From: JAUVPB01 sp965223695
GTDB taxonomy: Bacteria > Actinomycetota > Thermoleophilia > Gaiellales > Gaiellaceae
DNA: 64,000 bases
NCBI GenBank assembly: GCA_965223695.1
Contig: CBDCXJ010000019.1
Span: 40,800 to 104,799, forward strand
Direction: 5' to 3'
A program made the position numbers and the translations under genes. Shown here piece by piece: positions 24,483 to 32,836 of this stretch. The notes below the pieces were generated by a model, which was not told where the DNA came from, did no database searches, and saw only the letters and a list, made by a program, of their open reading frames with translations. Position 1 is the stretch's first letter, and each line of letters starts with the position of its first letter.

Positions 24483-25489
24483 GCCGTCCTGCTTCCTCCG
24501 CCCAGCTCGGCCACCTTCGCCTCGACGTCGATCCCCATCATCCGCGCGAAGTTCAGCCCGAGGACCTTCTCCTTGTCCTCGCGCGTGATCTGCGGATACC
24601 CGTACCCGTCGCGCAGATCCTCCGGGATCTCAAGTCGCATGAACTCCTCGAGGTAGGGGCGTGGGCCACCCGACAGCGCAGCGTCTGACGCGTAGCAGAG
24701 CTTGTCGGCGCCGACGTCGCGCAACAGGCGCCCGAACACCTCCTGCACCCAGCGCGGCGCGATCAACGTGAAGTTCATGATCGCGCCGAGCGAGATGTGA
24801 ACGTTGGGGAAGCGCCCTGCGATCCAGATCATCTCCTCGAAGTACGGAAGCGCCAGGTGATGAACCAGGAAGGTGAGGTCGGGGAAGTCGCGTGCCGGGC
24901 GCTGGATGTCGTTGGGCACGAGCGCCTCGACGTCGACGAGTCCGAATGGCACGCCCTTGTGGAACTGGATGACGTCGATGCCAAGCTCCTGGCACTTCTC
25001 GTACATCGGGTAGGCGAGCTCACGGTCGTCGCACATCCACGAGGCCTTGACGTGACCGTTGTAGAACTTGATCGAGCACGCGCCGAGCTCGCTCACCTGG
25101 TAGCCGATCTGCTCGAGCGCGTAGTCGAGGCCCTTCCAGAGCGGGTCGACGCCCCCGCAGAACAGCACGCGGTCGGGGTAGGCGCGCGCCATCGCCGCTT
25201 GCGTCTCGACCGGCGAGAAGAGATCCTCGTACCAGTCGAACATCGGCACGACCTGGGCCATCGCCATGTCTGTCGGCGCGTCGACGAAGACGAGCTCGTA
25301 GAGGTCCTCTGGCGTCCAGCGGCGCTTGAACTCGATCGCGCCCGTGTTCCAGCCTGGCCAGCGGGTCGCCGCCCCGAGCGCGAGCAGGTGGTCGCGCGAG
25401 AAGCGCGCGTCGCGCGCCTCGGTCAGGTTCTCGTCGGTCGTGTCGTACGCGTGGATCGCGTTGTCGAAGACGAAGATCCCGTCGATCAC
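24479..25489 (-). CDS. Amidohydrolase 2 family (TIM-barrel metal hydrolase)
   Basis: This 336-aa amidohydrolase-related protein heads the operon. Recognisable are FDNAIHAYD (first histidine region, degenerate HxH), ACSIKFYNGHVKASWMCDD, DVIQFHKGVPFGLVDVEALV, LTFLVHHLALPYFEEMIWIA and LCYASDAALSGGPRPYLEEF (late aspartate). The pattern of histidines and aspartate fits decarboxylases and hydrolases of the amidohydrolase 2 group. Its stop overlaps the NifU-like start. It probably processes a product or precursor of the HyuAB reaction. Confidence 0.85.
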   Translation of the reverse strand: MIDGIFVFDNAIHAYDTTDENLTEARDARFSRDHLLALGAATRWPGWNTGAIEFKRRWTPEDLYELVFVDAPTDMAMAQVVPMFDWYEDLFSPVETQAAMARAYPDRVLFCGGVDPLWKGLDYALEQIGYQVSELGACSIKFYNGHVKASWMCDDRELAYPMYEKCQELGIDVIQFHKGVPFGLVDVEALVPNDIQRPARDFPDLTFLVHHLALPYFEEMIWIAGRFPNVHISLGAIMNFTLIAPRWVQEVFGRLLRDVGADKLCYASDAALSGGPRPYLEEFMRLEIPEDLRDGYGYPQITREDKEKVLGLNFARMMGIDVEAKVAELGGGSRTA

Positions 25490-25555
25490 TATGCCTCACT
25501 CTACGCCCGAGTGAGCCGGTCGAGTGGGATGCCGCCGCGGTGTTAGGTTCAGCCG

Positions 25556-26533
25556 ATGCAGATCGGCGGGCGCGACGTCCGGATCACGAACCGCGACAAG
25601 GTCTTCTTCGACAAGATCGGCGTCACGAAGGGTGACCTCGTCGACTACTACGTCGAGCTCGCTCCGCAGGTGCTGAACCACGTCGCCCGGCGCCCGATGC
25701 TGATGAAGCGCTACCCGAACGGTGCAGCGGAGGACTTCTTCTACCAGAAGCGCATTCCCGAGCCGCACCCGGAGTGGATGGAAAGTGTGCACATCCAGTT
25801 CCCGAGTGGGCGCACGGCCGACTACCCGGTCGTCACGCACGCCGCTGCCCTTGCCTGGATCGCCAACCTCGGCTGCATCGACCTGAACACGTGGCCGACG
25901 CGCACCGACCATCCGGAGCTTCCCGACTACCTGCTGATCGATCTCGACCCGGGCCTGGACGACCCGTGGGAGCACGTCCGTGAGATCGCCCTTGCGGTGC
26001 GCGACGTCATGGACGAGCTGAAGATGCCGAGCTTCCCGAAGACCTCGGGCGCGACCGGGCTCCACATCCTCGCGCCGATCCGACCCGAGCTCGGCTTCAA
26101 GGCGGTGCGCGCATTTGCCAAGGCGCTCGCGCAGAAAGTCGAGCGGTGCGTGCCGGACATCGCGACGACGACGTGGAAGGTCGCCGACCGGAGGGGCGTC
26201 TTCGTGGACTTCGGGCAGAACGCGCGCGACCGGAGCATCGCAAGCGCGTACTCGATCCGCCCCACTCCCGACGCGCGAGCGTCGGCGCCGCTCCACTGGG
26301 ACGAGGTCGCCGAGGTCGACCCCGCGGCATTCACGATCGCGACGATGCGAGATCGCGTGGCCGATGTCGGCGACCTCACCAAGGGCATGTGGCGGAGGAA
26401 GGTCAGTCTCGTTCCGCGCCACGCCCGGCTCGGCCTGGAGCCGCCAGACGGCGGTCCCGACGAGATCAAGGTGCGTGAACGGTCGTGGACCCAGGGAGGC
26501 TGGCGCGCGCCGTCTCGGCGCGGCCGCAGCTAG
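25556..26533 (+). CDS. ligD: LigD-type DNA polymerase/primase domain protein
   Basis: This 325-aa protein is the stand-alone polymerase domain (AEP/primase fold) of the NHEJ ligase LigD. Motifs: YYVELAPQVLNHVARRPMLM, KRYPNG, FYQKRIPEPHPEW, LIDLDPG with metal-binding D129 and D131, PKTSGATGLHILAPI, and SIASAYSIRPTPDARASAPL. It adds ribonucleotides at double-strand breaks. The ligase is a separate, convergent gene sharing its final 4 bases. No Ku gene or 3'-phosphoesterase domain is seen in the window. It is divergent from the amidohydrolase operon, 66 bases apart. Confidence 0.9.
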   Translation: MQIGGRDVRITNRDKVFFDKIGVTKGDLVDYYVELAPQVLNHVARRPMLMKRYPNGAAEDFFYQKRIPEPHPEWMESVHIQFPSGRTADYPVVTHAAALAWIANLGCIDLNTWPTRTDHPELPDYLLIDLDPGLDDPWEHVREIALAVRDVMDELKMPSFPKTSGATGLHILAPIRPELGFKAVRAFAKALAQKVERCVPDIATTTWKVADRRGVFVDFGQNARDRSIASAYSIRPTPDARASAPLHWDEVAEVDPAAFTIATMRDRVADVGDLTKGMWRRKVSLVPRHARLGLEPPDGGPDEIKVRERSWTQGGWRAPSRRGRS

Positions 26534-27597
26534 CGGGCGCTCGCCAGCAGCGACGGCACAGTCGGATCGTCCGGCCCCGGACGCTGCGTCACCTGCTCGA
26601 GCGTGCACTGGTCTGGATCCTTGTCGGGGCGGAAACGCATGATCCGCGTGCCATGTCGGAAGCGTGAGCCTTCCCACTTGTCGTAACGGATCTCTACGAC
26701 GGCCTCTGGCCGGACCGACGACCATGGCAGCGCCTGCTTCTGCCCCTGCCACCGGTTGGGCGGCCCGATCGGGTCAGTTGACGGCTCGCCGATGACGAGC
26801 GGCACGACCAGGTCGGCGACCTCGGCCTGGCGCTTCTTCGCCGACGCGGAGCTCGAGCCGACGTGCTTCAGCTCGCCGGCCTCGTCGTAGAGGCCGAGCA
26901 GAAGCGTCGCGACGGTGTCGGGCGCGCTCCCCTCGGCGGGCTCCTTCCAGCGCACGCCGACGACGACACAATCTGCGGTGCGGTGGTGCTTGACCTTGAT
27001 CACTGCGTCGCGCTCGCCCGGTCGGTAGGGCATGTCGAGGCGCTTGCCGATCACACCGTCGAACCCCGCGAGCTCGAGCCGCTCGAGCCAGTGCTGCGCC
27101 ACGCCGAGATCGTCCGACGCCGGCGAGATCTCGTAGGGAAGCTCCTCCACGCGGGCGCGGCGCTCGGCGAACGGCAAGGGGTGGACTTCCTCATCGTCCC
27201 AGAGCAGGACGTCGAAGGCGACGAACCGCGCCGGGATCTCACCGGCGAGCTTGTTGATCCGGCTCTCGGCCGGGTGTAGCCGGGACTGGAGCGCGTCGAA
27301 CTCGAGCACGCCGTCGCGCTCGATGACAATCTCACCGTCGAGCGCCGAGCCCGGCGGCAGGCGCTCCCCGAGCTCGCGCAGCTCTGGGAAGTAGCGCAGC
27401 AGGGGTCGCGCGTTTCGGCTCCAAAGACGCAGCTCGCCATCGAGGTTCTCGAGCACGCCACGAAAGCCGTCCCACTTCGGCTCGAACTGCCAGCCGCCGT
27501 CGTCCGGGAACGCCTTCACGTTCTGCGCCTCCATCGGTGGGAAAGGGAGCCGCGCCGGTGTCTCCATCGGCGGTGCCGCTGAGCGACCACGAGCCAC
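26530..27597 (-). CDS. ATP-dependent DNA ligase (LigC-like)
   Basis: This 355-aa two-domain ligase has the adenylated lysine K41 in EPKWDGFRG (motif I), then LDGEIVIERDG (III), FVAFDVLLWD (IIIa), FDGVIGKRLDMPYRPGERD (IV), VIKVKHHRTADCVVVG (V) and an OB-fold ending in the VVEIRYDKWEGSRFRHGTRI segment. It seals nicks using ATP and in actinobacteria backs up LigD or acts in base-excision repair. Start GTG 27597 has AGGG upstream; ATG 27567 is an alternative. It is convergent with the LigD polymerase gene. Confidence 0.9.
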   Translation of the reverse strand: MARGRSAAPPMETPARLPFPPMEAQNVKAFPDDGGWQFEPKWDGFRGVLENLDGELRLWSRNARPLLRYFPELRELGERLPPGSALDGEIVIERDGVLEFDALQSRLHPAESRINKLAGEIPARFVAFDVLLWDDEEVHPLPFAERRARVEELPYEISPASDDLGVAQHWLERLELAGFDGVIGKRLDMPYRPGERDAVIKVKHHRTADCVVVGVRWKEPAEGSAPDTVATLLLGLYDEAGELKHVGSSSASAKKRQAEVADLVVPLVIGEPSTDPIGPPNRWQGQKQALPWSSVRPEAVVEIRYDKWEGSRFRHGTRIMRFRPDKDPDQCTLEQVTQRPGPDDPTVPSLLASAR

Positions 27598-27647
27598 TCC
27601 GTGACCCTAACGGCAGACGCCCGCGCCAAACCAACGGAGTGGAGTTT

Positions 27648-27659
27648 CACGCATGCGTG
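27648..27659. promoter_or_regulatory. 12-bp perfect palindrome upstream of the ligase
   Basis: CACGCATGCGTG lies 51 bases before the ligase start, within its upstream region and after the hairpin ending the previous gene. It is a possible operator, with no known match. Confidence 0.3.
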
Positions 27660-27671
27660 TTCCTCCCAAGG

Positions 27672-27697
27672 AACTCGACCGGTCTTCCGGTCGAGTT
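27672..27697 (-). terminator. Hairpin overlapping the GH15 stop codon
   Basis: AACTCGACCGG and CCGGTCGAGTT are perfect 11-bp arms around a 4-base loop. The structure takes in the TAA of the GH15 gene and should end its transcript. There is no long U-tract. Confidence 0.65.
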
Positions 27698-29515
27698 ACC
27701 CGAGTCGTAGGTCGAGCGTGTGCGCCGCGCTGATCAGCGCGAGGTGCGTGAACGCCTGCGGGTAGTTCCCGAGCTGGTCGCCCGTGGGCCCGATCTCCTC
27801 CGAGTAGAGCCCGAGGTGGTTCGCGTACGTCAGCATCTTCTCGAAGACGAGCCGGGCCTCGTCGAGGCGCCCCGCCCGCGCGAGCGCCTCGACGTACCAG
27901 AACGTGCAGATCGAGAACGTTCCCTCTTCCCCCTGGAGACCGTCGGGGGCAGCGCCCTGGTTGTAGCGATACACGAGCGAATCCGACACGAGCTCGCGCG
28001 ACATCGCGTCGAGAGTGGAAAGCCACATTGGATCGGTCGGCGCGATGAACTTGACGAGCGGCATCAGCAGGACCGACGCGTCGAGGTGGTCGGTCTCATA
28101 GTGCTGAACGAATGCGCCGCGCTCGGCGTGCCAGCCGCGCTCCATGATCTGGTTGTAGATCGCGTCACGTGAGGTCAGCCACTGCGGCAGGTCGGCTGGC
28201 AAGCCGCGCTGGCGCGCGACGCGCACGGCGCGCTCGACCGCCACCCAACTCATCAGCCGTGAGTAGGTGAAGTCCTTCTGGCCGCCGCGCACTTCCCAGA
28301 TTCCCTCGTCGGCCTGATCCCAGTTGCCGCAGACCCAGTCGACGATCTTGCAGACGTCTGACCAGGTCTCGTGCGAGACCGGATTGCCATACTTGTTGTA
28401 GAGGTAGATCGAGTCGATCAGCTCGCCGTAGATGTCGAGCTGCAGCTGCCCGGCGGCGCCGTTGCCGATCCCGCACGGGGGCCGAGCCACGGTAGCCCTC
28501 CCAGTGATCGAGCTGTTCCTCGACGAGCTCGGTCGAGCCGTCGACGCGGTACATGATCTGCAGCGGCCCTGTGCTCGTCGATCGCGACTCGCGGAACCGG
28601 TCGGTCAGCCAGTCCATGAAGCCCGCGGCCTCCTCGGTGAAGCCGAGGCGCAGGAGCGCGAAGAGCGAGAAGGCCGCGTCGCGGATCCACGTGTACCGGT
28701 AGTCCCAGTTGCGCTCGCCGCCGAGCTGCTCCGGCAGGCTGGTCGTCGCCGCTGCGACGAGCGCGCCGCTCGGGCGATACGTGAGTAGCTTCAGCGTCAG
28801 CGCCGAGCGGTTCACCATCTCGCGCCAGCGCCCGGTGTAGCGGGACTGCGCGAGCCAGCGACGCCAGAACTTGACGGTCTGCTCGAAGAGGATCCGGGTG
28901 GCTTCCTCTGTCTGGTGATGGAGCTGGCCGTCCTCCCCCATCACCTCGAGGACGAACGTGCTGGTCTCGCCGGCGCGCAGCACGAAGCGCCCCTCGACCC
29001 CACCATCGGTCGGCTCGAGGATCGTGTCGGTGCTGAGGGCAAGCTGAAGATCGGGCGTGCGGAAGACGGCACCGTGATCCTGCAGCGACATCTCGGTGCT
29101 CGGCTCGTCCGTAGTCGAAGCGCGGCTGACACACCACCGCGAGCGGGATCTCGCCGCGCACACAGAGCACGCGCCGCACGAGCGACTGCGCCTCGGTATG
29201 CGCCCGCTGGCTTACTGGCATGAAGTCCTCGATCTCGCAGACGCCGGTTGCCGTGAGGAAGCGCGTGATCAGGACATTGGTGTCAGGAAGGTAGAGCTGC
29301 TTGACCTGGTAGTCGTCGGAGTCGGGCGCAATACGGAAGTAGCCGCCCTGCTCTCGGTCGAGGATCGCGCCGAACACGCTCGGCGAGTCGAACCGCGGGA
29401 AGCAGAGCCAGTCGACGGAGCCGTCCGTGGCAACCAGCGCGACCGTCCGCAGGTCGCCGACGACTCCGTGCTCGGCGATCGGGAGGTAGTCGGGAGGCGC
29501 CAGCGCCGACGGCAT
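27696..29515 (-). pseudogene. GH15 glucoamylase-type glycoside hydrolase, two frameshifts
   Basis: Three frames tile one GH15 protein of about 605 aa. Frame 1 runs from ATG 29515: YLPIAEHGVVGDLRTVALVA, DWLCFPRFDSPSVFG, to QPRFDYGR near 29115. Frame 2: STEMSLQDHGAVFRTPDLQL, GGERNWDYRYTWIRDAAFSL, to DHWEGYRGSAPV near 28480. Frame 3: IGNGAAGQLQLDIYGELIDS, WEVRGGQKDFTYSRLMSWVA, to the end. The first break fits loss of one 5-base unit of a tandem ACGAG; the second fits one extra base in a G run. GH15 enzymes cleave alpha-glucans or trehalose. With two separate lesions I call it a pseudogene, though assembly error could explain both. Confidence 0.75.
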
Positions 29516-29579
29516 TAGGGCGGGACACTAGCGACGCGCGCGGGGGCGTCACCCAGCGCGGATCATCTAGCCTCGAGGC

Positions 29580-30353
29580 ATGGTGCTCGCCGGAAGGAAT
29601 GCGCTCGTCACGGGCAGTGCGCACCGGCTGGGCGCGGCGATCGTAAAGGAGCTCGCCAGAGCCGGAGCGAACGTCTTCGTCCACTACTTCCGTTCTGGTG
29701 ACGCGGCGGCCGCGCTGGCCGATGAGCTCACCGCCGGGGGCGTCCGGGTCACGACCGGCCGCGCCGATCTGCGCGAGGCAATAGCGCCAGAGGAGCTGAT
29801 CGCCGCGGCGACGTGCGAGCTCGGGCCGATCTCACTGCTCGTGAACAACGCGTCCGGGTTCCCCGAGGACAGGCTCGTCGGCCTGAGTCGCGAGGAGTGG
29901 AACGACACGGTCGCCTGCACGCTGACCGCGCCAATCTTCCTCACACAGGCGTTTGCGGCGGCGCTCGATGGCGCCGCCGGCGGCGAGGGCGGCGACGACG
30001 ACGGGCGCGCCACCGGCGCCGTGGTCAACGTGACGGACGCACGCACGCGGACGCCCTACACGAAGCACTTCAGCTACTCGGTCGCCAAGGGCGGCCTCGA
30101 CGCGTTCACACGCGCAGCGGCCGTCGCGCTCGGCCCGCGCGTCCGTGTGAACGCTGTCGCTCCCGGCGTCGTGCTGCCGCCCGCAGGCGAGAATGACGAC
30201 TACGTCGCGCGCCTGGCCGCTGCGCTTCCGCTCGGGCGGCCCGGTGGAGCCGAGCCCGTCGCACATGCGGTCCGCAGCCTGCTCGAGAACGACTTCATCA
30301 CGGGCGAGATTGTGCACGTCGACGGCGGCGGTCACTTGACGACAAGCAGCTAG
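29580..30353 (+). CDS. Short-chain dehydrogenase, pteridine reductase/FolM-like
   Basis: This 257-aa SDR carries ALVTGSAHRLGAAIVKELAR. The TGxxxRxG form, with an arginine for NADPH phosphate, is the mark of PTR1/FolM pteridine reductases. It also has LLVNNASGFPED, the catalytic serine/aspartate region VVNVTDARTRTPYTKHFSYS, the YxxxK (YSVAK) and TGEIVHVDGGGHL. A glycine/aspartate-rich insert occurs near residue 135. It stands nine bases before folB and begins the pterin operon, which supports reduction of dihydropterin or dihydrofolate. Confidence 0.8.
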   Translation: MVLAGRNALVTGSAHRLGAAIVKELARAGANVFVHYFRSGDAAAALADELTAGGVRVTTGRADLREAIAPEELIAAATCELGPISLLVNNASGFPEDRLVGLSREEWNDTVACTLTAPIFLTQAFAAALDGAAGGEGGDDDGRATGAVVNVTDARTRTPYTKHFSYSVAKGGLDAFTRAAAVALGPRVRVNAVAPGVVLPPAGENDDYVARLAAALPLGRPGGAEPVAHAVRSLLENDFITGEIVHVDGGGHLTTSS

Positions 30354-30362
30354 CCTCCGCGG

Positions 30363-30722
30363 ATGGCGCTCGACCGGATCCACATCCGCGATCTGAGCAC
30401 CGTCGGAATCGTTGGTATCAGGCCCGACGAGCGCGTGACACCGCAGGAGATCGTGATCAACGCGACGATGTGGGCCGACCTCGGCGCCGCGGCGGCGTCC
30501 GACTCTATCGAGGATACCGTCAACTACCGCACAATCGCCAAGGCCTTGATGGCGCACGTCCGAAACGGCGAGCCGATGCTCGTCGAGCGACTTGCCGAGG
30601 AGCTTGCCCAGCTCACCTTCGACAGCGACGAGCGCGTTCAGCAGGTCGAGCTGACGGTTGAGAAGCCGGGCGCACTGCGCCATGCTCGCTCCGTCGGGGT
30701 CACAATTCAGCGATCTCGCTGA
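30363..30722 (+). CDS. folB: Dihydroneopterin aldolase
   Basis: The 119-aa protein is a standard FolB: DRIHIRDLSTVGIVGI, DSIEDTVNYRTIAKALM, EPMLVERLAEELAQLTF (with the substrate-anchoring glutamate) and VELTVEKPGALRHARSVGVT, with the active-site lysine in EKP. It cleaves dihydroneopterin to 6-hydroxymethyldihydropterin and glycolaldehyde in folate synthesis. It is the second gene of a four-function operon with spacings of 9 bases on each side. Confidence 0.92.
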   Translation: MALDRIHIRDLSTVGIVGIRPDERVTPQEIVINATMWADLGAAAASDSIEDTVNYRTIAKALMAHVRNGEPMLVERLAEELAQLTFDSDERVQQVELTVEKPGALRHARSVGVTIQRSR

Positions 30723-30731
30723 CCCTCGCCT

Positions 30732-31853
30732 ATGAGCAGCCACGTCGACATCGTCATCGGAGTCGGGTCGAACATCGACCGCGAGAGGAATCTGCCGGCC
30801 GGCATCCGCGGGCTGCGTCGACACCCGCGCATCAGGGTGGCGGCCGTAAGCCGGGTCTACAAGAGCCCCGCCGTCGGCTCGACGAACGGCGCACCCGACT
30901 TCCACAATGCGGCGGTTCTCGCGTCGACCGATCTCGGGCCCGAGGAGCTGCGCACCGAGCTTCGCGAAATCGAAGCGCGGCTCGGGCGGGAGCGCACCGC
31001 CGATCGCAACGCCCCGCGGACGCTCGACCTCGACATCGTCTACTACGCGGACCTGGTGCGCGAGTTCGAAGGCTGGCGCATTCCCGACCCCGACGCCGGC
31101 TCCGCGGCGCACATCGCCCTCCCCGTGGCCGAAGTCGCGCCAGAGCTCGTACATCCGGAGACGGGGGTCAGCACGAAGTGGCTTGCAACGACGCTAGCCA
31201 GCCACGAGAGTGAGGTACATAGTCCGATGGGAGTCCACCTGAGCCCTCCGCATACGCACCCAAGCTACGACGCGTTCGACGATGGCTCGGACAGCTACTC
31301 GCCGCGCATGGAAGAGCTGGTGCGCGCCCAGCTCGAAGAGGTCGGCGAAGACCCTGAACGGCAAGGCCTCGTCCGGACGCCGCTACGGGTGGCAAAGGCC
31401 CTCGATTTCCTCACGAGCGGCTACCAGACGACCGTTGCCCAGGTCATCAACGGCGCCATTTTCGATGCCGACGGCGCCGAAGAGATGATCACCGTGAAGA
31501 GCATCGAGTTCTACTCGATGTGCGAGCACCACATGCTGCCGTTCTTCGGCCAGGTCACGGTCGCATACCTCCCGCAGGGGAAGATCATCGGTCTCTCGAA
31601 GATCGCGCGCATCGTCGAGGTGTTCGCGCGACGACTGCAGGTGCAGGAGCGGCTGACAAACCAGGTCGCGGACGCAATCGAGACCTCGCTCGACCCCCAC
31701 GGCGTCGCCGTAATCGTCGAGGGCAAGCACCTCTGCATGATGATGCGCGGCGTGCAGAAGCAGGAGAGCTCGATGATCACGAGCGCGATGCGCGGCACGT
31801 TTCAGGAGAACGCCCGCACGCGCAGCGAGTTCCTCGAGCTCGTTCGCCGCTAG
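30732..31853 (+). CDS. folE: FolK-FolE fusion: HPPK domain plus GTP cyclohydrolase I
   Basis: One 373-aa frame encodes two enzymes. Residues 1-160 resemble HPPK (FolK): IVIGVGSNIDRERNL, VSRVYKSPAVGSTNGAPDFH, LGRERTADRNAPRTLDLDIV. The conserved PHPR loop is altered to IPDPD and the following R-x-F-V-L block is missing, so kinase activity is uncertain. Residues 188-373 are GTP cyclohydrolase I (FolE), which makes dihydroneopterin triphosphate: zinc ligands in MCEHHMLPF (C264, H266, H267) and KHLCMMMRG (C335), and SSMITSAMRGTF at the end. An internal ATG at 31227 could start a separate FolE, but its ribosome site is weak. Confidence 0.88.
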   Translation: MSSHVDIVIGVGSNIDRERNLPAGIRGLRRHPRIRVAAVSRVYKSPAVGSTNGAPDFHNAAVLASTDLGPEELRTELREIEARLGRERTADRNAPRTLDLDIVYYADLVREFEGWRIPDPDAGSAAHIALPVAEVAPELVHPETGVSTKWLATTLASHESEVHSPMGVHLSPPHTHPSYDAFDDGSDSYSPRMEELVRAQLEEVGEDPERQGLVRTPLRVAKALDFLTSGYQTTVAQVINGAIFDADGAEEMITVKSIEFYSMCEHHMLPFFGQVTVAYLPQGKIIGLSKIARIVEVFARRLQVQERLTNQVADAIETSLDPHGVAVIVEGKHLCMMMRGVQKQESSMITSAMRGTFQENARTRSEFLELVRR

Positions 31854-31880
31854 CCCGGCCGTCGCCGCGGCCGCCCACGT

Positions 31881-31917
31881 GGGTTCGCGCGAACCCGGAG
31901 GGTTCGTTCGCGAACCC
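31881..31917. promoter_or_regulatory. Pair of GGGTTCG palindromes
   Basis: GGGTTCGCGCGAACCC (31881-31896) is a perfect 16-bp palindrome. GGGTTCG and CGAACCC recur around TTCG at 31900-31917, and a third GGGTTCG starts at 31921. They fill the gap between folE and the EamA gene. Clustered palindromes suggest an operator; a terminator for the folate operon is the alternative. Confidence 0.5.
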
Positions 31918-31960
31918 GATGGGTTCGTGTGCACCGTGCGCGGCAGCGTAGGGTGCGGCG

Positions 31961-32836
31961 GTGCTCGACGCGGTCGCCATTGCTCTCGGTTCCGGCGTTC
32001 TGTTCGGCGTCCTCGCCGTCGGCCTGCGGCGCGGGTTCGCGACGGTCAACGACGCCGAGCTCGGCGCATTCCAGACCCAGATCGTCGGCTTCTTCGTGGC
32101 GCTCTCTATCGCCGCTGTCGGCCTCCAGCTCGACGACGCGAGCTGGTTCGAGGTCTGGCCGTTCCTCGTTCTCGGCATCGTCAGCCCCGGCCTCACGCAG
32201 GTGATGTTCGCCCAGTCGGTCAAGCACATCGGCGCCTCGCGCGGGATGGTGTTCACGGGGATGATCCCGCTGTCCTCGGGGTTCGCAGCGCTGATCCTTC
32301 TCGACGAGCCGTTCACGATCGCGCTGCTCTTCGGCACGCTTCTCGTCGTATTCGGCGGGATGCTGCTCGTCTGGGATCGGGTGCGACCGCCCAACTACCG
32401 CGCGATCGGAATCGCCTGGGCGCTCGCGAGCCTCGTCTTCTTTGCGCTTCGCGACAACATGGCGCGCTTTCTCACGACCGACCGTGAGACGCCGCCGCTC
32501 GCGGCCGCTGCAGCGCTCCTGATCGGCGCGAGCATCGCGCTCGGCATCTACCTCGTGGTTACTCGCACTCCGCGTTCCGCGATCGCGCAGATACGGAGCA
32601 GCTTTCGCCCGTTCCTGATCGCAGGGCTCGCGTTCGGCGCGGGCTACGCGATGCTGCTGTCGGCGTTCGCTCGGGGCAAGGTCACGATCGTGTCACCGCT
32701 GAACAGCACGTTCATCCTCTGGACAGTGGTGCTCTCGGCGATCTTTCTGGGCCGAAGCGAGGCGATCAGCAAACGGCTGCTGATTGCTGCGATCCTTGTG
32801 CTCGGCGGCGTCGCGATCGTCGCGGCCACGCGCTGA
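31961..32836 (+). CDS. EamA/DMT-family transporter (291 aa)
   Basis: Ten hydrophobic helices occur in two EamA repeats; the first ends GTLLVVFGGMLLVWDRV and the second AAILVLGGVAIVAATR. Start GTG 31961. It is a predicted inner-membrane exporter or importer of small metabolites, substrate unknown. It lies 108 bases after the folate operon behind the palindromes, and its TGA overlaps the ATG of the following VOC gene. Confidence 0.85.
   Translation: MLDAVAIALGSGVLFGVLAVGLRRGFATVNDAELGAFQTQIVGFFVALSIAAVGLQLDDASWFEVWPFLVLGIVSPGLTQVMFAQSVKHIGASRGMVFTGMIPLSSGFAALILLDEPFTIALLFGTLLVVFGGMLLVWDRVRPPNYRAIGIAWALASLVFFALRDNMARFLTTDRETPPLAAAAALLIGASIALGIYLVVTRTPRSAIAQIRSSFRPFLIAGLAFGAGYAMLLSAFARGKVTIVSPLNSTFILWTVVLSAIFLGRSEAISKRLLIAAILVLGGVAIVAATR

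Noticed and set aside
31881..31917. LexA/SOS box
   Set aside because: The GTTCGCGCGAAC core is palindromic but lacks the spacing of known actinobacterial SOS boxes, and neighbours are not SOS genes.
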